This document shows, piece after piece, positions 16,279 through 24,736 of a DNA stretch of 64,000 bases. The stretch is taken from contig NZ_JACHGK010000002.1 of NCBI RefSeq assembly GCF_014207535.1, forward strand, positions 310,001 to 374,000. The letters are read 5' to 3'. Origin of the DNA: Bacillus benzoevorans. Its GTDB lineage: Bacteria > Bacillota > Bacilli > Bacillales > Cytobacillaceae. The position numbers and the translations under genes are program-made. How positions within the stretch are numbered: position 1 is the first letter of the stretch; each line of letters begins with the position of its first letter. The notes under the pieces are model-generated. The model was not told the origin of the DNA, did no database searches, and was given only the letters and a program-made list of their open reading frames with translations.

Positions 16279-16731
16279 TTACTTAATTCCATTTTCAACA
16301 ACTACTTTTGAGGAAACCAGATTAACTGTGTTAGCAATTGTATCTCCTACAGGGCAATGCGCTTCAATATATTCTTTATATGCTGCAATTTTTTCTTCAG
16401 GGGCTGTTGTTTCAATATGGAATGTATATCTTATTGTTTGAAAACCAGGTCGCACATCCGATTTGCCAAGAAAACCATCGATGTCAATATCTCCTTCTAA
16501 TTCAACCCAAAAGTTTTGCAGATCAATTCCAAATTTCTTCGCATAAGTTCTTGCTACAATTGACTGGCAAGCACCGAGAGCAGAAAGGAGAAGTTCAACA
16601 GGATTCATCCCTTTATCTGTGCCGCCTAAGCTCTCAGGTTCATCAATAATTACCTTATGTCCCCTAGCCTCCGTTTCCACCAACACATTTTCTTTTAATA
16701 AAGTTTTTGCTTTGAATGTCGTTAATGCCAT
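16279..16731 (-). CDS. OsmC/Ohr-family peroxiredoxin-like protein
   Basis: 150-residue OsmC-fold protein that reduces organic hydroperoxides using two cysteines. The N-terminal Cys is in LGACQSIVAR and the second in EAHCPVGDTIANTV, the normal OsmC spacing. The start at 16731 follows AAGGAGATTTC; a longer upstream reading overlaps that site. It stands alone, transcribed away from the urease operon. Confidence 0.88.
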   Translation of the reverse strand: MALTTFKAKTLLKENVLVETEARGHKVIIDEPESLGGTDKGMNPVELLLSALGACQSIVARTYAKKFGIDLQNFWVELEGDIDIDGFLGKSDVRPGFQTIRYTFHIETTAPEEKIAAYKEYIEAHCPVGDTIANTVNLVSSKVVVENGIK

Positions 16732-16860
16732 TAGAAATCTCCTTTTTTCCATTTTAATGAACAATCATAATACCAAGTAATTTTATGTGATTTAATGTAT
16801 TTATATTACCACAAAATTAAATATAGTCAATTAATTCTAAAAGATTATTCAATTAATCAA

Positions 16861-17075
16861 TAGAGCCCATTTGACTCAATTGCGGCTGCAGGCTAATACG
16901 TGAAAGAAGAAACCGCCAGATACAGAGAATGAGCCAATAGGCACATCCTGTCAGCTATACACTTCCTCCACTGTGGTGTATTCGGAACTTTCACCAATTA
17001 GTCCGATGCGCTGCCAGGCGCACAAAAGCCCAATGATTTATACATTGGACTTACAGGGAAACCCCGTTGCTTCTG
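16861..17075. other. Unexplained hairpin-rich region upstream of ureA
   Basis: About 215 bases between the divergent OsmC gene and ureA, richer in G+C than its surroundings and with no convincing frame. Short dyads include TACAC/GTGTA around CCACTGTGG, GCGC-TGCCAG-GCGC, CCAATG/CATTGG and GGGAAACCCC. It does not match the riboswitch classes I can recall (cobalamin, ydaO, NiCo, guanidine, glycine). It could be a structured leader, a small RNA or a decayed element. The remaining stretch to 17171 is AT-rich leader. Confidence 0.35.
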
Positions 17076-17171
17076 AAAAAATTTCCAAGTGCTGTTTTAT
17101 CTATATTTAATTTGGGGACTATATTACAGGCAGGAAGATTCTTACGAAATTGCTAAAAGGAGGGATTGAAA

Positions 17172-17474
17172 GTGTTACTAGTACCACGTGAAGTAGATAA
17201 ACTGATGATTGTGGTGGCAGCTGATCTTGCGCAAAGAAGACGCGATCGCGGCTTGAAGCTAAACTATCCTGAAGCCGTGGCACTGATTACATATGAAGTG
17301 TTGGAAGGTGCAAGAGATGGAAAAACCGTTGCTGAGTTAATGGAATTCGGTGCCACGATTTTAGGCCGTGATGATGTCATGGAAGGGATAGCAGAGATGA
17401 TTGACGATATTCAAGTCGAAGCCACTTTCCCTGATGGAACAAAGCTCGTTACCGTTCATGACCCAATTCGATAA
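17172..17474 (+). CDS. ureA: Urease gamma subunit
   Basis: Smallest structural subunit of nickel urease, which hydrolyses urea to ammonia and carbamate. The family pattern VPREVDKLMIVVAADLAQRR and LKLNYPEAVALI is clear, and the product is the usual 100 aa if the GTG at 17172 is used. That GTG lies eight bases after AAGGAGG, while the in-frame TTG at 17166 is only two bases away from it. First gene of the ureABCEFGD operon. Confidence 0.96.
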   Translation: MLLVPREVDKLMIVVAADLAQRRRDRGLKLNYPEAVALITYEVLEGARDGKTVAELMEFGATILGRDDVMEGIAEMIDDIQVEATFPDGTKLVTVHDPIR

Positions 17475-17495
17475 TAGATAAGGAGGTTCTACATA

Positions 17496-17816
17496 ATGTC
17501 AATGGAACCCGGGCAATTATTTTTAAAAGAGGAACCGATCATTTGTAATGAAGGCAGAGATCTCTACAAGCTGAAAGTAACGAACACTGGAGACCGCCCT
17601 GTACAAGTCGGTTCCCACTTTCATTTTTATGAAGTAAATGAGGCGCTGACATTTAACCGTCAGGATGCCTTTGGGAAACGGCTCAATATCCCTGCTGGTG
17701 CTGCTGTTCGTTTTGAGCCTGGTGATGAAAAAGAAGTGGAGTTAGTTACCTTTGGAGGAGAACGAAAAGTCTATGGCTTTAACAATAAAACCGATGGATC
17801 GATTGAAAGAGGGTAA
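17496..17816 (+). CDS. ureB: Urease beta subunit
   Basis: 106-residue beta subunit with the family signatures VTNTGDRPVQVGSHFHFYEVN, FGKRLNIPAGAAVRFEPG and a GGERKVYGFN segment. It packs against the alpha subunit in the (ABC)3 core. AAGGAGG precedes the ATG by nine bases. There are 21 bases between it and ureA and five between it and ureC. Confidence 0.96.
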   Translation: MSMEPGQLFLKEEPIICNEGRDLYKLKVTNTGDRPVQVGSHFHFYEVNEALTFNRQDAFGKRLNIPAGAAVRFEPGDEKEVELVTFGGERKVYGFNNKTDGSIERG

Positions 17817-17821
17817 GAGCA

Positions 17822-19534
17822 ATGAGCTTTAAGATGCCAAGAAAACAATATGCGGAAATGTATGGGCCAACGACCGGAGATTCGATTCGTTTGGCAGATA
17901 CGAATTTATTCATCCAAATTGAAAAGGATTTAACTACTTACGGTGAAGAGGTGGTTTTCGGCGGCGGAAAAGTGATTCGTGATGGCATGGGTCAGCACCC
18001 GCTTGTCACCCGAGGTGATGGGATTCCGGATGTCGTGATTACAAATGCCGTCATCTTGGATTACACCGGCATTTACAAAGCAGATATTGCCATTCGCGAT
18101 GGAAAAATATCAGGCATCGGCAAAGCCGGAAATCCACTCGTCATGGACGGTGTCGATATCGTAATAGGTGCCTCAACGGAGATTATTGCCGGTGAAGGAA
18201 TGATTGTGACGGCAGGCGGCATTGACACCCATGTGCATTTTATCAATCCAGCTCAAGTGGAGACGGCACTTTCTGCAGGACTTACGACTGTCATTGGCGG
18301 TGGTACAGGTCCTGCCGCTGGTTCACGTGCCACAACCGTTACACCGGGCGAGTGGAATATTCATCGGATGCTGGAAGCGGTTGAAGGGCTGCCCATTAAT
18401 GTAGGGTTGACCGGCAAAGGCCAGGCCGCAGCTGAAGCACCATTAGCCGAGCAGGTAAAGGCCGGAGTCATTGGCTTAAAAGTTCATGAAGATTGGGGAG
18501 CAACACCATCGGCGATTGATCATGCCTTAAAGGTAGCCGACCAATATGACGTCCAAGTGTCACTTCATGCGGATACGTTGAATGAAGCAGGATTTGTGGA
18601 AAATACGATTGCCGCCCTGAAAGACCGGGTAATTCACATGTATCATACAGAAGGAGCTGGCGGGGGCCATGCGCCTGATTTAATTAAATCGGCAAGTTTC
18701 ATGAATGTTCTCCCCTCTTCTACGAATCCAACCTTGCCGTATACGGTCAATACGGTTGATGAACATCTCGATATGTTAATGGTTTGCCATCATCTGAATC
18801 CATCTGTTCCGGAAGATATCGCTTTTGCCGATTCCAGGATCAGAAAAGAAACGATTGCCGCCGAGGATATTCTGCAAGATATGGGCATTTTCAGTATGAC
18901 GAGTTCAGATGCTCAGGCAATGGGACGAATTGGCGAAGTTGTCACAAGGACTTGGCAAGTGGCCGACAAAATGAAACTGCAAAGAGGCTCATTGCAGGGA
19001 GATAGCAAACTTTCCGACAATAACCGCGCTAAACGTTATATCGCCAAATTTACGATTAACCCGGCGATTACACATGGAATTTCTGATTATGTCGGTTCGA
19101 TTGAAGTAGGAAAAATAGCCGATCTCGTCATTTGGTCACCGGCCTTTTTTGGTGTAAAACCAGAATTAGTACTGAAAAGCGGATTTATCGTCTACGGAAT
19201 GATGGGAGATGCGAACGCATCGATTCCAACGCCGCAGCCGGTCATTTGCCGTCCGATGTATGCGGCATACGGAAAAGCCTTACAGAAGAGTTCGATTACA
19301 TTTATATCCCAAGCAGCCTATGAGGATAAGGTTCATGAAAAACTTGGGTTAGAAAAAGAAGTATTGCCTGTACACGGGATCAGGAAGTTAACCAAAAAGG
19401 ATATGAAACTCAACTCAGAAACACCTGACCTATCTGTTGATCCGCAAACCTATGAGGTAAGAGTAAACGGAGAACTGATTACATGCGACCCGGTTGACAG
19501 AGTTCCGATGGGGCAGCGATATTTTTTATTTTGA
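17822..19534 (+). CDS. ureC: Urease alpha (catalytic) subunit
   Basis: Amidohydrolase-fold catalytic subunit of 570 aa, the normal length. Nickel ligands and active-site elements are intact: GGIDTHVHF (two His), the carbamylated Lys of IGLKVHEDWGAT, HADTLNE, HMYHTEGAGGGHAPD, the mobile-flap MVCHHLNP and the final Asp region SSDAQAMGR. It carries the two Ni ions that hydrolyse urea. GGTAAGAGCA precedes the ATG. Confidence 0.98.
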   Translation: MSFKMPRKQYAEMYGPTTGDSIRLADTNLFIQIEKDLTTYGEEVVFGGGKVIRDGMGQHPLVTRGDGIPDVVITNAVILDYTGIYKADIAIRDGKISGIGKAGNPLVMDGVDIVIGASTEIIAGEGMIVTAGGIDTHVHFINPAQVETALSAGLTTVIGGGTGPAAGSRATTVTPGEWNIHRMLEAVEGLPINVGLTGKGQAAAEAPLAEQVKAGVIGLKVHEDWGATPSAIDHALKVADQYDVQVSLHADTLNEAGFVENTIAALKDRVIHMYHTEGAGGGHAPDLIKSASFMNVLPSSTNPTLPYTVNTVDEHLDMLMVCHHLNPSVPEDIAFADSRIRKETIAAEDILQDMGIFSMTSSDAQAMGRIGEVVTRTWQVADKMKLQRGSLQGDSKLSDNNRAKRYIAKFTINPAITHGISDYVGSIEVGKIADLVIWSPAFFGVKPELVLKSGFIVYGMMGDANASIPTPQPVICRPMYAAYGKALQKSSITFISQAAYEDKVHEKLGLEKEVLPVHGIRKLTKKDMKLNSETPDLSVDPQTYEVRVNGELITCDPVDRVPMGQRYFLF

Positions 19535-19543
19535 GGTGAAAAA

Positions 19544-19999
19544 ATGCTTATCGAAAGAATTGAAATGAATATTGAAGATCTGGAAAAAGAAGAACTCATC
19601 CGCCGGCATATTGAAAAAGTTTACCTCGAAAGTGACCATCTGGTGAAGCGGGTTCAAAGGGTCAAAACCGATCACGGCAGAGAGATTGGCATCCGCTTAA
19701 AAGATACACGCGATTTAGCTGCCGGTGATGTATTATTTATGGATGAAAAAAATATGATTGTGATTGATGTTCTCGCTGATGATTTATTAGTGATTAGCCC
19801 AAGAAGTCTTCAAGAAATGGGGACCATTGCGCACCAATTAGGCAATCGTCATCTTCCCGCTCAATTTGAAGAGGATGTGATGATGGTTCAATACGATTAC
19901 CTTGTTGAGGATTTATTAAATGGATTAGTGATTCCGTACAAAAGAGAAAAACGGAAAGTTAAGCAGGCATTTCGCCATATTGGTCATAGCCATGGATAA
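19544..19999 (+). CDS. ureE: Urease accessory protein, nickel chaperone
   Basis: 151-residue UreE that delivers Ni2+ to the UreDFG-apourease complex. The N-terminal peptide-binding domain has HLVKRVQRVKTDHGREIGIRL and the C-terminal metal domain ends with a short HIGHSHG tail rather than a long His tail. The metal-site region GNRHLPAQ is present. A GAGGTG site precedes the start; the stop overlaps the ureF start by eight bases. Confidence 0.95.
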   Translation: MLIERIEMNIEDLEKEELIRRHIEKVYLESDHLVKRVQRVKTDHGREIGIRLKDTRDLAAGDVLFMDEKNMIVIDVLADDLLVISPRSLQEMGTIAHQLGNRHLPAQFEEDVMMVQYDYLVEDLLNGLVIPYKREKRKVKQAFRHIGHSHG

Positions 20000-20678
20000 C
20001 AATATTCTTTCATTATTTCAGCTTTGTGATTCAAACTTGCCAACAGGTGCGTTTAGTCATTCATATGGACTTGAAAGCTATATTCAAGAGGAAATGGTGC
20101 ACAATCAAGACACATTTTTTCATTGGCTGCGCACTTATATTCATGAACAGCTCATCTATGCAGATGGGCTGGCCAGTTTTCTTGTTTTTCAGGCATTAGA
20201 AGAGGAAGACTTTGCAAAGGTATGGAAAATGGATCGCTTATTAACGGTGCAAAATTTGCCGCGTGAAACAAGAGAAGGCACACAAAGAATGGGTGAACGG
20301 ATGTTACATCTTGTTCAATCCTTATACAAGGTGCCTATTTTAGCGGTTTACCAAAAAAGGATTGAAGCAAAGCAATCTTTCGGGCACCCTGCGCTTGTTT
20401 TTACGATGACAGCCCACCATTTAGGTGTACCAAAATCAACAACCGTTTTATTTTACTTATATTCTGTTGTATCCAGCCTGGTACAAAATGCCGTCCGTGG
20501 AATCCCTTTAGGGCAGACAGCCGGTCAGAAAATTCTTCGAGACGCACAGCCAGTTTTGATAAATGCAGTGGAAAAGATTGAGCAATTAGATGAAGCGGAT
20601 TTTGGAATTGTTTCTCCCGGAATCGAGTTATCTCAGATGAGGCATGAACGGGTCAATATTCGAATCTTCATGTCTTAA
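19992..20678 (+). CDS. ureF: Urease accessory protein
   Basis: UreF (228 aa), the part of the UreD-UreF-UreG activation complex that gates GTP use. Family motifs are LCDSNLPTGAFSHSYGLES at the N-terminus, TREGTQRMGERML and QNAVRGIPLGQTAGQ. The ATG at 19992 lies inside the end of ureE, so it is translationally coupled; the earlier in-frame TTG is less likely. Confidence 0.95.
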   Translation: MDNNILSLFQLCDSNLPTGAFSHSYGLESYIQEEMVHNQDTFFHWLRTYIHEQLIYADGLASFLVFQALEEEDFAKVWKMDRLLTVQNLPRETREGTQRMGERMLHLVQSLYKVPILAVYQKRIEAKQSFGHPALVFTMTAHHLGVPKSTTVLFYLYSVVSSLVQNAVRGIPLGQTAGQKILRDAQPVLINAVEKIEQLDEADFGIVSPGIELSQMRHERVNIRIFMS

Positions 20679-20702
20679 ATATAGAAAGGAAGTGATTGTT
20701 AT

Positions 20703-21314
20703 ATGGATCCAATTAGAATCGGTGTCGGCGGGCCTGTTGGAGCAGGAAAAACGCTGCTAGTGGAAAAATTAACACGTCATTTATATGATGAACTTAGTAT
20801 GGCAGTCGTCACAAATGATATCTATACGAAAGAAGATGCCCAATTTCTCATGCAGAATGGTGTCCTTCCCGCTGATCGGATTATTGGCGTTGAAACAGGA
20901 GGATGTCCGCACACGGCCATTCGTGAAGATGCCTCGATGAATTTTGCCGCCATTCATGAATTACAGGAAAAGCATCCGGATATCGAGCTTATTTTTGTAG
21001 AAAGCGGCGGTGATAATCTCGCTGCTACTTTCAGTCCTGAATTAGTTGATTTCTCCATCTACATCATCGATGTGGCACAGGGTGAGAAAATCCCGCGCAA
21101 AGGCGGACAAGGCATGATTAAATCAGATTTATTTATCATAAATAAAATTGATTTGGCGCCGCATGTCGGGGCCAGGCTTGATGTCATGGAATCAGATACA
21201 AAGGTATTTCGCGGCGACAAACCATTTGTCTTAACCAATTTAAAGGATAATACGGGATTGGAAAGCGTTGTTGATTGGTTAAAAGAGAATGCCCTATTAA
21301 AAGGATTGGCTTAA
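20703..21314 (+). CDS. ureG: Urease accessory GTPase
   Basis: SIMIBI-class GTPase of 203 aa that powers nickel insertion. The P-loop is GVGGPVGAGKTLL, the metal-binding CPH is in VETGGCPHTAIREDAS, and ESGGDNLAATFSPEL plus INKIDLAPHVGA are typical. AAGGAAGTG precedes the ATG. Confidence 0.97.
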   Translation: MDPIRIGVGGPVGAGKTLLVEKLTRHLYDELSMAVVTNDIYTKEDAQFLMQNGVLPADRIIGVETGGCPHTAIREDASMNFAAIHELQEKHPDIELIFVESGGDNLAATFSPELVDFSIYIIDVAQGEKIPRKGGQGMIKSDLFIINKIDLAPHVGARLDVMESDTKVFRGDKPFVLTNLKDNTGLESVVDWLKENALLKGLA

Positions 21315-21315
21315 G

Positions 21316-22140
21316 ATGAAGAACTGGACAGGTGTTTTACATTTAAACGTTGAAGAGAGAAAAGGGAAAACGGTCGCAAAAAATGTGTATTTTCAGGGTG
21401 CATTGAAAGTGATGCGCCCTGTTTATCATGATGATTCAGGCCAGGTTTGTTATTATTTATTAAATCCCGGCGGCGGATATTTAGATGGGGATCGGTACCA
21501 AATGAAGGTCCAGCTCGGCGAACAAGCGAAGCTGACTTTAACCACCCAAGGTGCGACAAAGATTTATAAAACACCGAAAAATTTTGCCTACCAAGAGTCA
21601 GAAATCATCCTAAAAGAAGGAAGTTTCCTTGAATATATCCCTGATCCGTTAATCGCTTATGAAAATGCCCATTACAAACAAAAAAATGTCATTCGCATGG
21701 ATAAAACGGCCACTTTCCTTTATTCCGATATCATTACCCCAGGCTGGTCACCGGAAGGAGAGCATTTTCGTTATCGATCCATTCAATTATTAAATGAAAT
21801 TTACGTCGATGATGAATTGGTCGTTTTTGATCATCTCCAATTGAAGCCGTCTGTACAAAATATACAAGGTTTAGGGTTTATGGAGGGGTTTACTCATTTA
21901 GGATCGATGATCGTAGTCGGGAGCCAAGCGGATCATTCCCTGCTCGACCGGTTATATTCCACCATTGAAATGAACACACAAGATTTTAAAGTAGGTCTGT
22001 CCGCTTTACCCGTACCAGGTTTTACAATCCGGATGTTTGCCCATTCCACACAATTAATTGAAAGGCTTTTTGCCAACATTCATCAGACTATCAGCCAAGA
22101 GTGGTTTCAGACAAAACCTTGCTTCTTAAGAAAATATTGA
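21316..22140 (+). CDS. ureD: Urease accessory protein UreD/UreH
   Basis: 274-residue scaffold that binds apourease and recruits UreF and UreG. Typical segments are YYLLNPGGGYLDGDRY, LTTQGATKIYKTP, EYIPDPLIAYENAHYKQ and FLYSDIITPGWSPEGE. It begins one base after the ureG stop. Last of the urease genes in this orientation; the operon has the common ABCEFGD order. Confidence 0.95.
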   Translation: MKNWTGVLHLNVEERKGKTVAKNVYFQGALKVMRPVYHDDSGQVCYYLLNPGGGYLDGDRYQMKVQLGEQAKLTLTTQGATKIYKTPKNFAYQESEIILKEGSFLEYIPDPLIAYENAHYKQKNVIRMDKTATFLYSDIITPGWSPEGEHFRYRSIQLLNEIYVDDELVVFDHLQLKPSVQNIQGLGFMEGFTHLGSMIVVGSQADHSLLDRLYSTIEMNTQDFKVGLSALPVPGFTIRMFAHSTQLIERLFANIHQTISQEWFQTKPCFLRKY

Positions 22141-22288
22141 TGCTGATTTAAACCCGGGCTTTTGGATTTTACTATATGTACCATTCAGGTTTTCATGATG
22201 GACTGTTCAGTCTTTGGATATAGTGCCGGATAGATGACACCGATCCTGGGAATCCTTAAACCGTAAGAAAAAGGAGGTTGGAAATCAG

Positions 22289-22507
22289 ATGTTTAAAAAC
22301 TTCGAGGTAAATCAACTTTTCGAGGGACAAGTAAATGAGCGCCCACACTTTTCAGTCAACATTGAAGGGCAAGAATACAAGGGAATGGTTCAGGATGGGA
22401 AAGTACATTGGTATCATCCACACCCGCAGCAAAAGCTTGGGGAAGAACTTTTAAATTCCATTGAATCAAAAGTTAATGATTTGATGAGTAACCACCTGGA
22501 ATCATAA
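22289..22507 (+). CDS. Small YheE/DUF5342-like protein
   Basis: 72-residue soluble protein, start supported by AAGGAGGTTGGAAATCAG. FSVNIEGQEYKGMVQDGKVHWYHPHP resembles the beta-rich core of the Bacillus YheE/DUF5342 proteins, which I recall only loosely. It follows ureD by 148 bases on the same strand and may be read from the urease transcript. Function unknown; no metal-binding pattern beyond HWYHPHP. Confidence 0.6.
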   Translation: MFKNFEVNQLFEGQVNERPHFSVNIEGQEYKGMVQDGKVHWYHPHPQQKLGEELLNSIESKVNDLMSNHLES

Positions 22508-22512
22508 ATGAC

Positions 22513-22543
22513 GAAAGAGGATGCCAATCGCGGCATCCTCTTC
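22513..22543. terminator. Shared terminator between the urease operon and the urea transporter
   Basis: Stem AAGAGGATGCC/GGCATCCTCTT with a six-base loop, placed exactly between convergent genes. Confidence 0.75.
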
Positions 22544-22557
22544 ACTAATACTAAAAG

Positions 22558-23475
22558 TTACAATTTTGGGAGTACCTTTCTGGCACCAAGAATCAGCCAT
22601 GTGCATAACACAAACGGCATCGTCAATGCCGGCAGTCCAAAAGGTAAAAGCCAGGTTGAGATACTCGCAGTAATCGGAACCGTTAAGCAAGCAGCGATAA
22701 TCCCACGGAAAAGTCTATTACGCTCGTTTTCTTTAAAAACAACGGAAACAGCAATAATGGTTAAAATGGCGTTATAACCGTAAAGCCCCAAAAAAATCAA
22801 ATGATGCTCTCCCCCAAGTACATATGCTGTTAAGAGAGCGGCAACGTTACCTATGATCGCATAAAACCCAAATCTCCATCCTGCCCAGAATACAGCAACA
22901 ACTAGTAAAATCCCTGATAGGGTATGATCGAGAAAGAAAATTTGCCCGATTCCATTTACGGCTCCATCAAGCCAATGCTCTTCCCCTCTTATGTCGAGTT
23001 TCCAATTAGCTAGACTTTGCGGTACAAGATCAGGGCTAAGTTTAAAGGTATTTAAACGATACGTTGTCAAGAGCAAAAACCATGTAAGAGCGATAAAGGG
23101 AAATGTGAGGATGGGGATACCTGATTGGCGCATAAAGTACATCATGGCTGCAGTAAATAGGGCCGCGGCTGCGGCGCCAACCAAAGCAATAATCCATCGA
23201 TTATCGCCCCTTAAAAATAAAAAAAGCGCCATGCCTGTTAATACAGAATTATACCCATACAACCCTTGACTGACACTCTCTTCTTGCGCGCCGCCAATTC
23301 TACCTATTAACGTCCCAATAATCGTCGATACAAATGCAATAATCCCTAAAGAATAGGATGCAACGGTAATTGCAGCCAGCATAATAAGTCCGGAAACAGC
23401 ATTGTCAATTAACATGACCTGAGAAATTCCTTTTAGCGAAGAAGCGATAAACCCGCTTCCAGAGTTCTTATCCAT
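22558..23475 (-). CDS. Urea transporter, UT family
   Basis: Polytopic channel-like urea transporter of about 305 aa made of two homologous halves, each with the GLYGYN signature (QGLYGYNSVLTGMALF and LGLYGYNAILTIIAV). It probably feeds the convergent urease operon. The ATG at 23475 gives a natural N-terminus (MDKNSGSGFIASSLKGISQV) but the AAAGGAG lies 18 bases away. A GTG at 23496 overlaps that site and an ATT lies at ideal distance, so the true start is uncertain. Confidence 0.9.
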   Translation of the reverse strand: MDKNSGSGFIASSLKGISQVMLIDNAVSGLIMLAAITVASYSLGIIAFVSTIIGTLIGRIGGAQEESVSQGLYGYNSVLTGMALFLFLRGDNRWIIALVGAAAAALFTAAMMYFMRQSGIPILTFPFIALTWFLLLTTYRLNTFKLSPDLVPQSLANWKLDIRGEEHWLDGAVNGIGQIFFLDHTLSGILLVVAVFWAGWRFGFYAIIGNVAALLTAYVLGGEHHLIFLGLYGYNAILTIIAVSVVFKENERNRLFRGIIAACLTVPITASISTWLLPFGLPALTMPFVLCTWLILGARKVLPKL

Positions 23476-23506
23476 AAAGCTATTAATGAAAATCACTCCT
23501 TTATTC

Positions 23507-23570
23507 GGGACGCAGGAACAGGACCATTATCCCAATTGATGCAGTGGGACGCGGTACCTGTCCCCTTCCC
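23507..23570. repeat. Dispersed GGGAC repeat, type II
   Basis: Contains GGGACGCAGGAACAGG and GGGACGCGGTACCTGTCCCC, forming a dyad. Related copies occur at 27629-27694 and 62681-62753. Confidence 0.65.
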
Positions 23571-23647
23571 TTCATAAAATTCCCTTGTACGGCAAAAGTA
23601 TGCGAAAGGCAATGAAAGGTAGATGTTTTATTCAGTTAGGTGAATAC

Positions 23648-24736
23648 TCACGTTTGCGATGGTCTTTTCCTTATCGCTGCGATCATCCGCAGGAATAATG
23701 GAATTCCTACCGCGTTGATAGGTAACATGTAGTATATCCAATATGTATTCATAAAGCTAAAGGTGTACGCGTTACTTGGATAAAATTGGGCTAAGACGAA
23801 GAACAAGATGGCAGCAATCCAAATCATTCTCCTCCAGTCCTTCAGCTTGAACAGTTGAGCAGTGCCGTAACAGGCCAGAAAGAAATAGACGGATAGCTTG
23901 ATAAAAACACTAAGAATCCAGACTAAGATCGCAATAATCTCTAAGTTTTGGATGAAATCCAAGACGGAGATATAGCTGGCGATGTCAAAAGTAGGTTGGC
24001 GAAGGATTCCAGATATTTCTTGACCAAAAACCAACAGGACACAAAACGCAATAATGCTCACGATAATCGCAGCAAATATCATTCCTAAACAAGCGCTTTT
24101 TAGTGCATTTTCAGGCTTATCCATAAAGGAAACGAGCATTAGCATAATCACGGATTCACCATAAAAGGATAGGGGAGTTAAGGTCCCTTTCCAAATAGAA
24201 TGAACTCCAGTATCGGTAAAAACGGGAAGTAGATTGAGGATTTGAAAATCCTTTACAGATAATATGATTAACATAATGACAGAAAAGATAATGATGGGGC
24301 CAAAAACTTCGGCGCACCGTCCAATCCCTTCAATTCCCCCAATAAAATTGAGATAGATGAGCAATAATAGCATAGATAAAAACAGGGTCCAGGATGGGGT
24401 TTTCGGGAGCAGCAAGGTGATGGTTAAGTCGGCAAATTGCCTTAATATATTGCCCAAAACTGAATACCATTGAACAAGATAGTTTAGGATCACAACGGTT
24501 CCAAGCAGCCTGCCTAAAATGATTTGACTATATTGTACTAATGTATGTTTGGGATAAAGAAGGGCCGTCTTAGTGGCACCATATACGATCAGAGTCCCTA
24601 ATATATCTGCAATGAAATAGGAAATCCAGACATCTTGGTTGGCTTCCTTTATGGCTGGTCCAATGGTTAATAAAATCGTATTTCCTGTTTCAAATGTGAA
24701 CATTAACCAAAATATTTGCAGTCCAGAAAGTTTCAT
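23648..24736 (-). CDS. gerKB: Spore germination receptor B subunit, GerAB/GerKB-like permease
   Basis: Integral membrane protein of 362 aa with about ten helices, related to amino-acid permeases and forming the ligand-binding B subunit of a nutrient germinant receptor in the spore inner membrane. The order A-C-B on one strand matches the gerK operon of B. subtilis. ATGA-type overlap with the C-subunit gene shows coupling. The symbol is by operon layout; the exact germinant cannot be told from sequence. Confidence 0.85.
   Translation of the reverse strand: MKLSGLQIFWLMFTFETGNTILLTIGPAIKEANQDVWISYFIADILGTLIVYGATKTALLYPKHTLVQYSQIILGRLLGTVVILNYLVQWYSVLGNILRQFADLTITLLLPKTPSWTLFLSMLLLLIYLNFIGGIEGIGRCAEVFGPIIIFSVIMLIILSVKDFQILNLLPVFTDTGVHSIWKGTLTPLSFYGESVIMLMLVSFMDKPENALKSACLGMIFAAIIVSIIAFCVLLVFGQEISGILRQPTFDIASYISVLDFIQNLEIIAILVWILSVFIKLSVYFFLACYGTAQLFKLKDWRRMIWIAAILFFVLAQFYPSNAYTFSFMNTYWIYYMLPINAVGIPLFLRMIAAIRKRPSQT

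Noticed and set aside
16861..17075. Cobalamin or ydaO riboswitch on either strand
   Set aside because: Some short look-alike strings (GGTGAAAGTTCCG) but the conserved B12 box and order of blocks are absent.
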